From: Cupriavidus necator N-1
Lineage (GTDB): Bacteria; Pseudomonadota; Gammaproteobacteria; Burkholderiales; Burkholderiaceae
Direction: 5' to 3'
Assembly: GCF_000219215.1 (NCBI RefSeq)
Contig: NC_015727.1
Span: 496,001 to 560,000, forward strand
DNA: 64,000 nucleotides
Position numbers and translations under genes: made by a program. The notes below the pieces were generated by a model. It was not told where the DNA came from. It saw nothing but the letters and a program-made list of their open reading frames with translations, and searched no databases. Within the stretch, counting starts at the first letter, position 1. The number at the start of each line of letters is the position of its first letter. Positions 16,553 to 25,943 of the stretch are shown piece after piece.

Positions 16553-17137
16553 TCACCCGAGCCGTTGCGCCGCCAGTTGGGACCAGTCGCCGCGATCAAC
16601 GCTGACGGCACTGTCGTCATCGCGCTGCAGCACAAACGCGCCTGGCTGCGGGAACTCTTTAAAATCCATAATTCCAAGTACCGTTTGCGAATCAATCATC
16701 ACGAAATGATCGAGTATCGGCTGCTGGTCGTAGATCAGAGTTCCTGTGACCTTTCCGCGATACTCGACCATACGCAGCCGACCGTGAGAGACGGTTGTGC
16801 TCAGGGCCAACGGGGAAAGTGTTGAAAAACGCGACACCATATCCGTGGGAGATAACTTCGCGCAGCCTATAAGTGGCAAAGGGCTGGGATCGATCGAAAA
16901 AAGCGTACTGGCGTCCGGGGACCGGATGATCAGCGGATATGCCTCATCCACGCTTTGGAACATTTTCCCGTACCAGCCGACAGCGCTCAGAAGACCGTCC
17001 ATGGGGTGCCCGGTAGCGATCACAAAACCACTCCAGCAGCCAACTAGCGAATCGCTCGATAATGGATCAAGTTCATCGAAAGCGGCCAGTACCGCCGCAG
17101 TTGTAGAGACTCGATTCCGCAGCATTTCTGTCAGCAT
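16553..17137 (-). CDS. GXWXG / DUF4334 domain protein
   Basis: 194 residues. LVGCWSGFVIATGHPMDGLL carries the GxWxG motif, and the following GWYGKMF..VDEAYPL is typical of the GXWXG domain. The C-terminal half (GRLRMVEYRGKVTGTLIYDQ, HFVMIDSQTVLGIMDFK) matches DUF4334. Function unknown; the fold suggests a small beta-barrel binding protein. It lies 132 bases upstream of the LysR start on the same strand. GC content is visibly lower than in the conjugation operon, and the same holds to about 19.8 kb, suggesting a separate origin for this block. Confidence 0.75.
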   Translation of the reverse strand: MLTEMLRNRVSTTAAVLAAFDELDPLSSDSLVGCWSGFVIATGHPMDGLLSAVGWYGKMFQSVDEAYPLIIRSPDASTLFSIDPSPLPLIGCAKLSPTDMVSRFSTLSPLALSTTVSHGRLRMVEYRGKVTGTLIYDQQPILDHFVMIDSQTVLGIMDFKEFPQPGAFVLQRDDDSAVSVDRGDWSQLAAQRLG

Positions 17138-17218
17138 TTTTGTTTCCTTCTAACGTCGCAGCTCGACAATAAATTCAGGTGAACAAGCCCTTCCACTAAA
17201 TAACCTTGCACACGGCCA

Positions 17219-17977
17219 TCAATATTCATCGAGTGCATCCAACACGAGCGCCGCCGTCATGCCACTACTGTATTGCTGCTGCCCAGTAATGAGGCGGCCA
17301 TCGCGAACGGCGAAGGGCTCGTCGACTCCCTGGCAGATAAAGGTCGTTCCGGCAATATTGGCGGCCTCGCCTTGAATAGTTTGGGCGTGAATCTTCATGC
17401 CGTAGCGGGCGTTCACCACCTCTTCCTCCGCGTCGGAGAAGCCTGTCCACTTCTTCCCCTCCGCCAGCATCTTTCCGTTGGAAAGCCGGGTCCAAAGCAG
17501 GAGGCAAGAGCCATGGCAGATCAACGAGACGACTTTCTCTTTCTCGTAGAACGACGCAATAAGCGAGTGAAGGGCCGTGTCATCTCTGAACGTCACGAGC
17601 GGACCGCCCCCGCCCGCGACCCATACGGCATCATAGTCGTCCACATTGACCTTGCTTATCGGGAGCGTGTTCTTCAAAAGCGCGCCGAACTTAGCATGGT
17701 GAACGAAGCCGAGGCTTACAAGATCGTTGGCATACGCTCCATTCGGCGCGCGCGGATCGCTATGGGTGTCGTACATTACCTCCCCGCCCAATGGCGAGGC
17801 CAAGTCCACCTGATGACCGGCTTCGGTGAACATCAAGAAGGCTCGCGTCATTTCCTCTGCAAAGAATCCGACTGGAACGCCTTTCAGTTTTGCCGTATTG
17901 GAAACAATAGACAATATACGGCGCGGCTTACGTTTCGTGCCGGAGCGGGTTTCAATTTTCAACTCTGATGCGGGCAT
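17219..17977 (-). CDS. DJ-1/PfpI (Hsp31-like) class I glutamine amidotransferase-fold protein
   Basis: 252 residues. GFFAEEMTRAFLMFTEAGHQVDLASPLGG is the start of the domain, with the conserved acid at Glu41/42 (quoted here only as its motif). The nucleophile elbow SLICHGSCLL places Cys154 next to His155. Members act as glyoxalase III/deglycase-like enzymes or chaperones on reactive carbonyl compounds. The start overlaps the SDR stop by 19 bases, so the two form an operon that diverges from the AraC regulator at 18871. A role in aldehyde or electrophile defence is inferred only. Confidence 0.82.
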   Translation of the reverse strand: MPASELKIETRSGTKRKPRRILSIVSNTAKLKGVPVGFFAEEMTRAFLMFTEAGHQVDLASPLGGEVMYDTHSDPRAPNGAYANDLVSLGFVHHAKFGALLKNTLPISKVNVDDYDAVWVAGGGGPLVTFRDDTALHSLIASFYEKEKVVSLICHGSCLLLWTRLSNGKMLAEGKKWTGFSDAEEEVVNARYGMKIHAQTIQGEAANIAGTTFICQGVDEPFAVRDGRLITGQQQYSSGMTAALVLDALDEY

Positions 17978-18774
17978 AGAAGATCCTTCATATCTATCGA
18001 TTGTTTCTGCTGACTCTGCGCTACATAGTTGGCTTGGGCCATCCAGGATCTGGCGTCTTCGCCAGCAGGGATCTTGAATGGTGCATTAGGCTCAGTTGCC
18101 GCGTGCCATACCGCTTCGGCGACGTCGCTCGCAAAGGTAACCGGCCCATTGTTCTCGCGAAAATCCGCGATCATTCCATCGATCAATGGCTTGTAGTCGG
18201 CACTATCCAGCCCCCGCAAATGCGCCCTTGCAACGCCGCTGAAACTTGTTTCCGGAGAACGGCCAGGAAGGACGAGATGCACGCGTACGCCAAACGGGCT
18301 CACCTCAAGCGCGAGTGATTCCGTCAGCGCGTTCACTGCCGTCTTGCTCGCGGCATAAGTGCCGACCAGCGGCAGCGCTTTGATCGTCACCGAAGAAGTG
18401 ATGTTGATGATCGTTCCGCTGCGGCGCTCGCGGAACTGGGGGAGGACCGCCTGCATCATGGAGAGCGTGCCCAGCGTATTGGTCTCAAAAAGCTGACGCG
18501 CTGTATCAAGCTCGATCAGCTCAACTGGGACACCTGCGCCAAATCCGGCGTTGTTGACGAGCACATCAATTTCGCCAGCCTTTTGAACGGCGCTCCGGAT
18601 GCTCTCGGGATCGGTGACATCGAGCGGGAGAACCATGAGGTTATCCGACGCTGGCAGGATGTCTGGTCTTACGTTGCGCATGGTGGCGATAACGCTCCAA
18701 CCGCGCTGAAGGAATACTTTGGCGGTTAAGAGGCCAAAGCCGGATGAACAGCCTGTGATGAGGACAGTGGGCAT
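17959..18774 (-). CDS. SDR family oxidoreductase
   Basis: 271-residue classical short-chain dehydrogenase/reductase. Rossmann motif TGCSSGFG at 7-14, LDVTD near 52-56, NNAG at 74-77, catalytic Ser near 127-128, and YAASK with Tyr140 and Lys144. An Arg in TMRN after beta-2 suggests NADPH preference. A GGAG Shine-Dalgarno lies 7 bases before ATG 18774. It is transcribed with the DJ-1-like gene, away from the AraC gene, which probably controls it. Substrate unknown; the family covers hydroxy/keto interconversion of many lipids and alcohols. Confidence 0.87.
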   Translation of the reverse strand: MPTVLITGCSSGFGLLTAKVFLQRGWSVIATMRNVRPDILPASDNLMVLPLDVTDPESIRSAVQKAGEIDVLVNNAGFGAGVPVELIELDTARQLFETNTLGTLSMMQAVLPQFRERRSGTIINITSSVTIKALPLVGTYAASKTAVNALTESLALEVSPFGVRVHLVLPGRSPETSFSGVARAHLRGLDSADYKPLIDGMIADFRENNGPVTFASDVAEAVWHAATEPNAPFKIPAGEDARSWMAQANYVAQSQQKQSIDMKDLLCPHQS

Positions 18775-18795
18775 AAATGACTCCGTGATGGATGA

Positions 18796-18881
18796 CTGAT
18801 TTGATTGTAGATTTCAATAACCAGACCATCTATAGTCAAAGGTCCACAAATCATCTTCGATAGTCCTGATATGACTGTAGA
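18796..18881. promoter_or_regulatory. Divergent SDR/AraC control region with a 16-bp direct repeat
   Basis: CTGATTTGATTGTAGA (18796-18811) recurs as CTGATATGACTGTAGA (18866-18881), 14 of 16 matching, 70 bases apart (about 7 helical turns). A shorter ATAGTC repeat occurs at 18832-18837 and 18859-18864. The second copy overlaps the AraC start codon. Direct repeats spaced by whole turns are typical AraC-family sites; binding is inferred. Confidence 0.45.
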
Positions 18882-19776
18882 CCCACTCTCAGAGATCGTG
18901 ACGCTCCTGCAGCCGTCCGCCGGCCTTTCCAAACAAGTCGAGTACACAGGAAGCTGGCGCATCCGCCGCGATCCGGAAAGCAAGCCCGTCTACTTCGCCG
19001 TTCTAGAGGGCGGTTGTCGTGTAGTGGGGCCTGGCCGATCGCCTATCCTTCTTCGTGCCGGCGACTTCGTCCTATCCCCCTCGGCCAATGAACAGACGAT
19101 CGAAAGCATCGATGCACCACCGGAAGGTGCCTACGTGCTGCCTGTAGAGATTGGGGAGGGCCGGTTTAGAGTTGGGCCTCCGACGGAGCCGGTCAATCTC
19201 AGGATGCAATATGGGCTATGCCGATTTGCCTCGCCCGATGCCGCACTGCTCGTCTCTCTGCTGCCATCACTAGTAGTCGCACGCGGCGAGCCACGACTTG
19301 AGCAGTTACTGCAGCTTGTCAGTGATGAAACGCGTCAGTTTCGACCTGGACGCGATCTGGTGTTGGAGCGTCTTCTTGAGGTTCTCATGATCGAAGCTCT
19401 ACGCTGCGGGACCGAGATGGCCTCGGTGCCAAGCTTGGCTCGCGGCCTGTCGGATGTTCGCTTGGCTCCGGCTCTGCGGGCGGTACATGCACGACCGGAT
19501 AGCGATTGGACTGTGACCAAACTCGCAATTGAAGCTGGCATGTCTCGCTCGGCCTTCTTCGCACGGTTTGGTCGCATCGTGGGGCTGGCTCCGATGGAAT
19601 ATGTTCTCGCTTGGCGCATGGCTCTCGCGAAGCGCCTGCTGCGCGCACACGATCTTGCAACTGAGCGTATTGCTACACAGGTTGGGTATAGCTCTGCAAG
19701 CACGTTCACCACCGCTTTCACGCGCCATGTTGGAATGACCCCATTGCGCTATGCGCGATCCACTGATATCCCCTGA
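18871..19776 (+). CDS. AraC-family transcriptional regulator (cupin_6 type)
   Basis: 301 residues. The N-terminal AraC-type cupin (WRIRRDPESKPVYFAVLEGG, LLRAGDFVLSPSANEQTIES) is followed by a C-terminal pair of helix-turn-helix motifs (TVTKLAIEAGMSRSAFFARF and ATERIATQVGYSSASTFTTA, ending HVGMTPLRY). It is divergent from the SDR/DJ-1 operon, which is the usual target arrangement for such sensors. No clear Shine-Dalgarno precedes ATG 18871, so the true start could be slightly different. Effector unknown. Confidence 0.87.
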   Translation: MTVDPLSEIVTLLQPSAGLSKQVEYTGSWRIRRDPESKPVYFAVLEGGCRVVGPGRSPILLRAGDFVLSPSANEQTIESIDAPPEGAYVLPVEIGEGRFRVGPPTEPVNLRMQYGLCRFASPDAALLVSLLPSLVVARGEPRLEQLLQLVSDETRQFRPGRDLVLERLLEVLMIEALRCGTEMASVPSLARGLSDVRLAPALRAVHARPDSDWTVTKLAIEAGMSRSAFFARFGRIVGLAPMEYVLAWRMALAKRLLRAHDLATERIATQVGYSSASTFTTAFTRHVGMTPLRYARSTDIP

Positions 19777-20259
19777 GTTCTGTGCCGCAAACGCTTCGCC
19801 CGGTCAAACTGCCGAGTTACGCGTCATTGTGATCTACGCCGCGCCCCCGATCATCACCGACCGCTGCCTGGGACGCCAGCGCACGCGGCACGAACCGCGG
19901 AGGCATGGGCGACCCCTTACCTGCAACACGCGATCGACACAGCCTTAAGAAGCCGGTGCCCGATGCCTGCAATCCCCCTGCCCTAAGGTCTGTTTACAGA
20001 GGGGATTTCCACATCGCTGGAAAGAAGCTGGAATAGATGCTCCGTATTCATGCCGCGAAGGAACATGCGGCACATGCCAAACAGCCGTGGTGGCCGGGAT
20101 TCCTCAGAACAGAAATTCCACCCTCTTGCAGCAGGAACGGACGTCGAGCAGAACGATGATGATTTGTTGTGGAAGCAGCAAATGCCCACGATTGGTGTTG
20201 GACACTTGTGGGCGGCCCCAGACCGAAATGCCCTTCATATCCAAGTCGCCATTTCGGAG
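19777..20259. other. 483-bp stretch with no supportable gene
   Basis: No frame on either strand shows a recognisable domain. A short minus-strand peptide KGISVWGRP near 20230 recalls the start of glutathione S-transferases but decays at once, so it is at most a relic. It separates the AraC gene from a convergent monooxygenase gene. Confidence 0.5.
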
Positions 20260-20649
20260 TCAGGCTGTGCAGAAGCCGGGGACGGCGACCTTCTGGAACA
20301 GGTGCGGGCTGCCTACGACGGATGACGGATAGGCCGAAAGCTTCGCGACGAACTCGGGATGGGTGAGGCCGGCGCGGACCGTCTCGGTGGATTCCCACAC
20401 CACATAGTTCAGGTAAGTCGGGCTATCGCCGATCGCTCGATGCAGTTGCATGGAAATGAAGCCCGGTTGCTTCGTTATGATCTCGGCAGCCGCCTTGAAA
20501 ACGTCCAGGAAGCCCGCTTCGTCGGCGTAATCGAGCGTGAAGAGGTTGATGAGCACGACTGGCGCCGCCGCGATGCCGAGTTGGCGTTCAAGCGGGAATC
20601 TATCGTCTAGCGGTTTGAATTTACGGTCTTGCGGCTTTAGGTCAGCCAT
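20260..20649 (-). CDS. Antibiotic biosynthesis monooxygenase (ABM) domain protein
   Basis: 129 residues from ATG 20649, preceded by GGGAG. VVLINLFTLDYADEAGFLDV, QPGFISMQLHRAIGDSPTYL and NYVVWESTETVRAGLTHPEF show the ferredoxin-like ABM fold with the conserved xxWxS strand. Small ABM proteins are cofactor-free oxygenases or act on quinone-like substrates. The frame is open upstream to 20757, but that part overlaps the flavoprotein gene and lacks family similarity. It is probably co-transcribed with the flavoprotein 56 bases upstream. Confidence 0.82.
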   Translation of the reverse strand: MADLKPQDRKFKPLDDRFPLERQLGIAAAPVVLINLFTLDYADEAGFLDVFKAAAEIITKQPGFISMQLHRAIGDSPTYLNYVVWESTETVRAGLTHPEFVAKLSAYPSSVVGSPHLFQKVAVPGFCTA

Positions 20650-20705
20650 GGTGGCGCTCCCGTCTACTGTGAAATTGAAAATGGCGTGATCGATGCTGCT
20701 TGCAC

Positions 20706-21599
20706 TCAAGCCAGCATGGACTGCTGGGCGGAGATGCCGGCCGTTGCGCCCTGCCATGATGCCGTGGTGACCGAGGGCAATCCGGGGTTGGCGAGGTCGC
20801 CGGCGGCGTAGATGCCGGGCATACTGGTTTCGCGGCGCTCGTCCACCTTGAGGGCGATGCCGGTTGGCGTATTGTCCGTGGCGAGGCCGAGTGATTCATG
20901 CAGGCTTGCGGACGGCTTGGTACGCGGATGCGCGAACAGAATGTCGACCGCGACATCGGGGGCGCTATCGAGTTTTACCGTGGCATTACGACCTCCGTGA
21001 CGGACGATTTCGGTAATCCGGCCATCAACGACAGGTGCGTTGCGGCGCGCCAGATCGGCCCGGGTATCGGGTGCAATGTCGTGACCATCGGCGAAGACCG
21101 TCAACCTGTCGGTCCAATCGTGGAACAGCCTGACCTGATTAATCGACTGCGGGCCGGACCAGACGAGACCCCAATGCTGGCCAGCGACTTCAAAGCCATC
21201 GCAATAGGGGCAAGGCACAATGTATGTGCCCCAGCTTTCGACATACCCCGGAACAGCGGGCATCTGGTCGACAACGCCATAGCTCAGGATCAGGCGGCGC
21301 GCCCTGAGGCTTTCACCATCGCCAGTGAGGACGGAGAAATCGTCGATGGCGCCGGAGACGCTCTCGGCTCGGGCACTGACCAGTTTGATTGTGGGATAGC
21401 GCGCCAGCTGCTGCCGCGCCTCGGCCAGGATGCCCAGCGGCGGGCTGTGGTCGTGGCCGAGCACGCCATGCGAGTGGCCGGCGAAGCGATTGCGCGGCAG
21501 GCCGGTATCGAGAACGGTGACCTTGCGGCGGGCACGGCCGAGCTGCAGTGCGGCGGCGAGGCCGGCAAAGCTGCCTCCGATGATGATGACGTCATTCAT
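20706..21599 (-). CDS. Thioredoxin-reductase-like NAD(P)/FAD oxidoreductase
   Basis: 297 residues, the size of a low-molecular-weight thioredoxin reductase. FAD motif IIIGGSFAGLAA at 5-16, NAD(P)-binding GLVWSGPQSINQVRLF (degenerate relative to GGGxxA), and a terminal FAD motif GIYAAGDLAN. CPYC at 130-133 retains the redox Cys pair. Partner unknown: no thioredoxin gene is nearby. Enzymes like this also reduce small disulfides or act as ferredoxin/flavodoxin reductases. The open frame extends upstream to 21938, but the GxGxxG start at 21599 is clear. Confidence 0.84.
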   Translation of the reverse strand: MNDVIIIGGSFAGLAAALQLGRARRKVTVLDTGLPRNRFAGHSHGVLGHDHSPPLGILAEARQQLARYPTIKLVSARAESVSGAIDDFSVLTGDGESLRARRLILSYGVVDQMPAVPGYVESWGTYIVPCPYCDGFEVAGQHWGLVWSGPQSINQVRLFHDWTDRLTVFADGHDIAPDTRADLARRNAPVVDGRITEIVRHGGRNATVKLDSAPDVAVDILFAHPRTKPSASLHESLGLATDNTPTGIALKVDERRETSMPGIYAAGDLANPGLPSVTTASWQGATAGISAQQSMLA

Positions 21600-22180
21600 G
21601 GTGATGGGCTCCGTTTTGTCGATGGAGGGGCTGGGCTTGGGGGGCCGAGTAAGAAACGCCGGCCGCAGCGATCCGCCTCTGGGCAGTAGTCCGCGGCGCG
21701 GTTGCATTCGGTAACGGTAGAGGGCGCGGCGGTAACGCGCCAGTTCGGCAATCAACTCGTCGGTGGCAACAGCCAGGTCTCCTCCTATTTGGCGTAATTC
21801 GCTGTTATTTTGGCGCGGTCCGCTAGACACTTGGCGCTTCCCCTGGCTCAAGATTGGTATCCACAGTCGAACGCGTTCCGGCCGGGACCCTATGCGATCT
21901 GGCGCAGAAAATCTGCGGCTGGGAAATTCGCTTGTCACTGATATTGCCCGGAAGTATTTACCGTCGACTGCTCAAGTCGGCTTCGGGTCGGAGACTCCAG
22001 TTCATTGCGGCTGAGCTTTAAATGTGTTTGACGATGATGTCAAAGCCCCACAGCGCCAGCGGGAGGCGTCGCCAAGGAATGTTCTTTGCGACTGCACAGT
22101 TCCTTCTCCTGGGCTGCGGCCACACGGCCTCTCCCGACCCGATCGAGAAACATCGCCCTCCAAACTCTAAGGATGCAAAG
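21600..22180. other. Divergent intergenic region between the flavoprotein and the first Mo-hydroxylase operon
   Basis: About 580 bases without a supportable gene. Open frames on both strands here are N-terminal extensions of the flanking genes and show no domain. Two TTGGCG-type words near 21788-21836 (TTGGCGTAATTCGC and TTGGCGCTTCCCC) might be regulator half-sites, but no clear palindrome was found. Confidence 0.4.
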
Positions 22181-22639
22181 ATGAACCTGAACGTCAATGG
22201 CCGCGACTACGCGTTCGACGTGGAACCCGAGATGCCCCTCCTTTGGGCATTGCGGGACGAATTGCGCATTACCGGGCCCAAGTACGGTTGCGGAGTCGGC
22301 TACTGCGGCGCCTGCACGGTACACATGAATGGCACGCCAGTCCGATCGTGCTCGATGCCTGTCGGGGCGGTGTCGGGACCGGTTGTGACGATCGAGGGCC
22401 TGGGCCAGCCAGATGCGCTTCATGCGGTGCAGCGGGCCTGGATTGAGCATCAAGTCGCACAGTGCGGCTATTGCCAGGCAGGCCAGATGATGACGGCGGC
22501 GGCGTTCCTCGCCGCAACGCCTGCGCCCACGGACAAACAGATTGATGACGCCATGTCGGCCAATCTGTGCCGCTGCGGCACCTACCCACGTATCCGCGAG
22601 GCGACCAAGACCGCCGCCAAGTTGCTGAAGGGAGTGTGA
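22181..22639 (+). CDS. Molybdenum hydroxylase small subunit, 2x[2Fe-2S] (IorA-like), operon 1
   Basis: 152 residues. The plant-type [2Fe-2S] domain has Cys37, Cys42, Cys45 and Cys57 ([16 protein letters not shown]). The C-terminal [2Fe-2S]_2 domain has Cys95/Cys98 (QCGYCQAG) and Cys130/Cys132 (NLCRCGTY). It passes electrons from the Mo site of its partner 2 bases downstream to an external acceptor, as in isoquinoline 1-oxidoreductase and related aldehyde dehydrogenases; no FAD subunit is encoded here. AAGGA lies before ATG 22181; the upstream open frame is not needed. Confidence 0.92.
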   Translation: MNLNVNGRDYAFDVEPEMPLLWALRDELRITGPKYGCGVGYCGACTVHMNGTPVRSCSMPVGAVSGPVVTIEGLGQPDALHAVQRAWIEHQVAQCGYCQAGQMMTAAAFLAATPAPTDKQIDDAMSANLCRCGTYPRIREATKTAAKLLKGV

Positions 22640-22641
22640 TC

Positions 22642-24885
22642 ATGGGACGCGTAGCCACCATTACACGTCGCACGTTCTTGATTGGCTCGGCAGCACTTGC
22701 CGGCGGCGTGGCATTCGGCATCTACAAGTTCAAGCGCGAGCTGCCCAATCCGCTGCTCCATGAACTGTCCAGCGGCGAGGCCGCCATTACACCTTATGTG
22801 AAAATTGACGCCAATGGCATCACGCTGATCACGCCGCGCGGTGACAAAGGACAAGGCGCCTACTCTGTGCAGGCCTATCTGCTGGCTGAAGAGCTCGACG
22901 TCGACCCCTTGAAGGTACGCCTGAGCCCGGGCCTCCCAGATGCGGCCTACTACAACGGCGCAGTGTTGGAAGAAGCCGCGCCGAAGCCATCGTACGACGA
23001 TAGCTGGCTGGCTGAGCGCATGCGCGCCTCCATGGAGGCACCGGCCAAGTTGCTGGGGATGCAGGTGACGGGCGGTTCGTCAACCGTGAGAGATGCCTTC
23101 GTCAAGCTCCGTACGGCCGGCGCCGTGGCGCGCGAAACGCTGAAGGAAGCGGCGGCACGCCAAAGTGGCGTGCCTCGCGACCAGCTCAAGACCGAAGATG
23201 GGCACGTGATCCTGCCTGATGGCAAGCGCATCGCCTACACGCAGCTGGCCGCGGCTGCGGCCACGCTCGAGCCCGTGCGCGGAATCCCGCTTCGGTCCGA
23301 GTCGCAGTGGCGCTATCTGGGCAAAGCCGTGCCTCGGGTCGACATGATGCGCAAGTGCACGGGCACAGAGGTGTACGGAATCGACTTCGCTGTTGAAGGC
23401 ATGGTCTACGCGAGCGTACGCGCAAACCCCGGCATCGGCGCGCCGGTCAAGCGCTTCGACGCCACCAAGGCAGAGAAGATGCGTGGCATCAAGAAGATCG
23501 TGCCGATCCGCTCCGGCGTTGGCGTCATCGCTGACAACACCTGGCGCGCGTTCCAGGCCGTCAATGCGATAGACATCGAGTGGGCAGCTGCCAACTATCC
23601 CGGCGACCAGGCTGAACTCTGGAAAAGCCTGGCGGACAGCTTTACCGATAAGCGACGCGACTCGCGCCCGCGCAATGATGGAGACGTTGACAAAGCCTTG
23701 CGCACTGGCCACGTTATCGAGGCCGAGTACCGGGTGCCCTATCTCGCGCATGCGCCGATGGAGCCCATGAATGCCGTCGTGCGCGTCATGGACGATCGCT
23801 GCGAAATCTGGACCGGCACGCAGATTCCCGGCTTCGTGCAGGAGCACGCCGCGAAGCTGACCGGCCTGGCCAAGGAGAAGGTGCTCGTCCATGGGTTGCC
23901 GATGGGCGGCAGCTTTGGCCATCGGCTGGAGGACACACACGTCTTGCAGGCGGTCGAACTGGCCATGGCCGTGAAGGGCACACCGGTCAAGCTGACTTGG
24001 TCACGTGAAGAGGACATGTCGCACGACTACCCGCGGCCGGCGGGGATTGCTCGGGGGCTCGGTGCCATCAAGGACGGTCACGTTGAGGTCTACGATCTGT
24101 CGATCGCGTCATCCTCGGTCGCTGCGTCGTGGCTGGGGCGCCTCATGGGGGCGCCACCCGGGCCCGACCAGAGCATAATCGCTGGCGCCTGGGACCAGCC
24201 GTTTGCAATCCCGCATTACCGTGTGTCAGGCTACCGCGCGCCGGAAACGGTCCCCGTGAGTTCATGGCGGTCCGTGGGCGCCTCTGGCAGCGCCTTCTTT
24301 CATGATGGATTTCTAGATGAGCTAATCCACGCTGCGGGCGCCGATCCCCTCGAAGAGCGCATTCGGCTTTGTCACCACGACCTGTCACGCAAAGTGCTCG
24401 AAGCGGTGGGGCAGATGTCGGGATGGAACGGGCCGAAAACCGAAGCGAACAGGGGCCGCGGCGTCGCCTTTTGCATGGCATTCGGGGTGCCGGTGGCGCA
24501 GGTCATCGAGGTCACGAAGACAAGCAAAGGCATCAGAATTGACAAGGTGTTTGTGGCGATGGAAGTCGGCAAAGTGCTGGATCCCCGCAACTTCGAAGCC
24601 CAAGCCACAGGCGGCATCATCTGGGGTCTTGGCCACGCCATCCATGGCGAGTTGACCTACCAGGGTCACCGGCCAAGGCAGTCGAACTTCACAGCCTACG
24701 AGAGCCTGAAGCTCTACCAGGTACCGAAGATCGAGGTCCGCGCGTTGACTAACGGGTCGAAAATCCATGGCATAGGCGAGCCGACGGTCCCGCCCGCCGC
24801 GCCGGCACTCGCCAACGCCATCTTTGCGGCTACGGGCCAGCGCATTCGGGAGTTGCCGCTGCGCAAGCACATCGAGTTCGCCTGA
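22642..24885 (+). CDS. Molybdenum hydroxylase large subunit (IorB-like, Tat-exported), operon 1
   Basis: 747 residues. A twin-arginine signal (TRRTFLIGSAALAGG) implies export with its Fe-S partner. Two aldehyde-oxidase/xanthine-dehydrogenase Mo-binding domains follow: VEMGQG is replaced here by RGDKGQGAYSVQ, then GGSFGHRLEDTHVLQAVELA, WSREEDMSHDY, and WRSVGASGSAFFHDGFLDEL. GIGEPTVPP near the C-terminus carries the catalytic Glu. The reaction is hydroxylation of an N-heterocycle or oxidation of an aldehyde with water as O donor. A paralogue with a canonical EMGQG motif lies at 47357-49681. Start at 22642 follows the upstream stop by 2 bases, with GGAG before it. Confidence 0.9.
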   Translation: MGRVATITRRTFLIGSAALAGGVAFGIYKFKRELPNPLLHELSSGEAAITPYVKIDANGITLITPRGDKGQGAYSVQAYLLAEELDVDPLKVRLSPGLPDAAYYNGAVLEEAAPKPSYDDSWLAERMRASMEAPAKLLGMQVTGGSSTVRDAFVKLRTAGAVARETLKEAAARQSGVPRDQLKTEDGHVILPDGKRIAYTQLAAAAATLEPVRGIPLRSESQWRYLGKAVPRVDMMRKCTGTEVYGIDFAVEGMVYASVRANPGIGAPVKRFDATKAEKMRGIKKIVPIRSGVGVIADNTWRAFQAVNAIDIEWAAANYPGDQAELWKSLADSFTDKRRDSRPRNDGDVDKALRTGHVIEAEYRVPYLAHAPMEPMNAVVRVMDDRCEIWTGTQIPGFVQEHAAKLTGLAKEKVLVHGLPMGGSFGHRLEDTHVLQAVELAMAVKGTPVKLTWSREEDMSHDYPRPAGIARGLGAIKDGHVEVYDLSIASSSVAASWLGRLMGAPPGPDQSIIAGAWDQPFAIPHYRVSGYRAPETVPVSSWRSVGASGSAFFHDGFLDELIHAAGADPLEERIRLCHHDLSRKVLEAVGQMSGWNGPKTEANRGRGVAFCMAFGVPVAQVIEVTKTSKGIRIDKVFVAMEVGKVLDPRNFEAQATGGIIWGLGHAIHGELTYQGHRPRQSNFTAYESLKLYQVPKIEVRALTNGSKIHGIGEPTVPPAAPALANAIFAATGQRIRELPLRKHIEFA

Positions 24886-24998
24886 TCCGCGCTTCTCGGG
24901 AGGCGCCTCGCCGTCGTGTCTTCAGCCATGCGATGGTACGAAATCGCACCAGCAGGTTTGAACATCGAGGCGCACCGAAAAGGAGTCTGCCTGGCGGC

Positions 24999-25943
24999 CT
25001 AGTCCGCGGCGCCATGGCGCCGCATGGTAGCCCGCAGCGCCGGCAGCGCAGCGGCCACGGCCTCGTATCCGAGCCGCCTGGCCGTCTCCCGGCCCTCGGC
25101 GTCATCGATACCGGCAGGCGTAATCGCCGGCGCGATCAACACATCGGCCGATGCCGCTTCCGGTAGGGACAGCTGACAGCTCTGCATCTGGGACACTCGC
25201 AGCAACATCGACACCGCAGAATTCGACGGGTATCGAGGACCATGACAGTAGATGTCCACGGCGATGACCACATCGGCGCCCAGTGCGCGGGCTGCGTAGA
25301 CGGGCACCAACGAGGTGACGCCGCCGTCGACGAAAACGTGGCCGGTGGACTGCACCGGCAAAAATACGCCCGGGATCGCCGCCGACGCCCGCAGCGCCTC
25401 GCCGGCATCCCCGCGGGTGATTACGTAGGGCAGTGAGCGTTCGATGTCCGTCGACACCGCGGCGAACTGCACTGGAAAATGTTCGATCGTCTGTTGCCCG
25501 ACCAGGATATTCCCCCAGTGCGCCAGGGCCTCGCCTTTCACGAATCCCGGTCCACTGAGCGTGACATCGACCAAGGATCTCACACGCATGGAGCTGGCCT
25601 GTTGCCAGAGCTGGTCTGGGGACGCACCCGAGGCGTATGCGGCGCCGATGATCGACCCGATCGAAGTTCCGACGACCAGATCGGGATGAATGCCGGCGTC
25701 CTTCAGCGCCTGCAGCACCCCGATGTGCGCATAGCCGCGCAGGCCTCCGCCCCCCAGCGCGATAGCAATCCGGGGCGGCATTGCGCTCCTGTCGGAGACA
25801 GGGGTCGCCGCCTGCGTCTGCAACGCGCCATCCACCAGCCACGCGCCGCCGAAGCCCACGGATCGGTCGGGCGTGCCCGCGCATGCTGCCAGAAGGCTGG
25901 CTGAAAATAGTAGGGGAAACAAGCGACGCCGCATGCGCTTCAT
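24999..25943 (-). CDS. Patatin-like phospholipase, lipoprotein
   Basis: 314 residues. Signal peptide with lipobox LLAAC (Cys21). The patatin core has the oxyanion loop LGGGGLRGYAHIGVL, the nucleophile elbow GTSIGS and the catalytic Asp in FVDGGVTSLVP, the Ser-Asp dyad of the family. It probably hydrolyses acyl chains from phospholipids or acyl-esters at the envelope. It overlaps the NAD(P)-binding gene by 4 bases and forms a three-gene operon with it and the AraC gene. It lies convergent to the Mo-hydroxylase operon. Confidence 0.88.
   Translation of the reverse strand: MKRMRRRLFPLLFSASLLAACAGTPDRSVGFGGAWLVDGALQTQAATPVSDRSAMPPRIAIALGGGGLRGYAHIGVLQALKDAGIHPDLVVGTSIGSIIGAAYASGASPDQLWQQASSMRVRSLVDVTLSGPGFVKGEALAHWGNILVGQQTIEHFPVQFAAVSTDIERSLPYVITRGDAGEALRASAAIPGVFLPVQSTGHVFVDGGVTSLVPVYAARALGADVVIAVDIYCHGPRYPSNSAVSMLLRVSQMQSCQLSLPEAASADVLIAPAITPAGIDDAEGRETARRLGYEAVAAALPALRATMRRHGAAD

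Noticed and set aside
20000-20240. Glutathione S-transferase N-terminus on the minus strand
   Set aside because: Only KGISVWGRP is suggestive; the following residues do not keep the family pattern in any frame.
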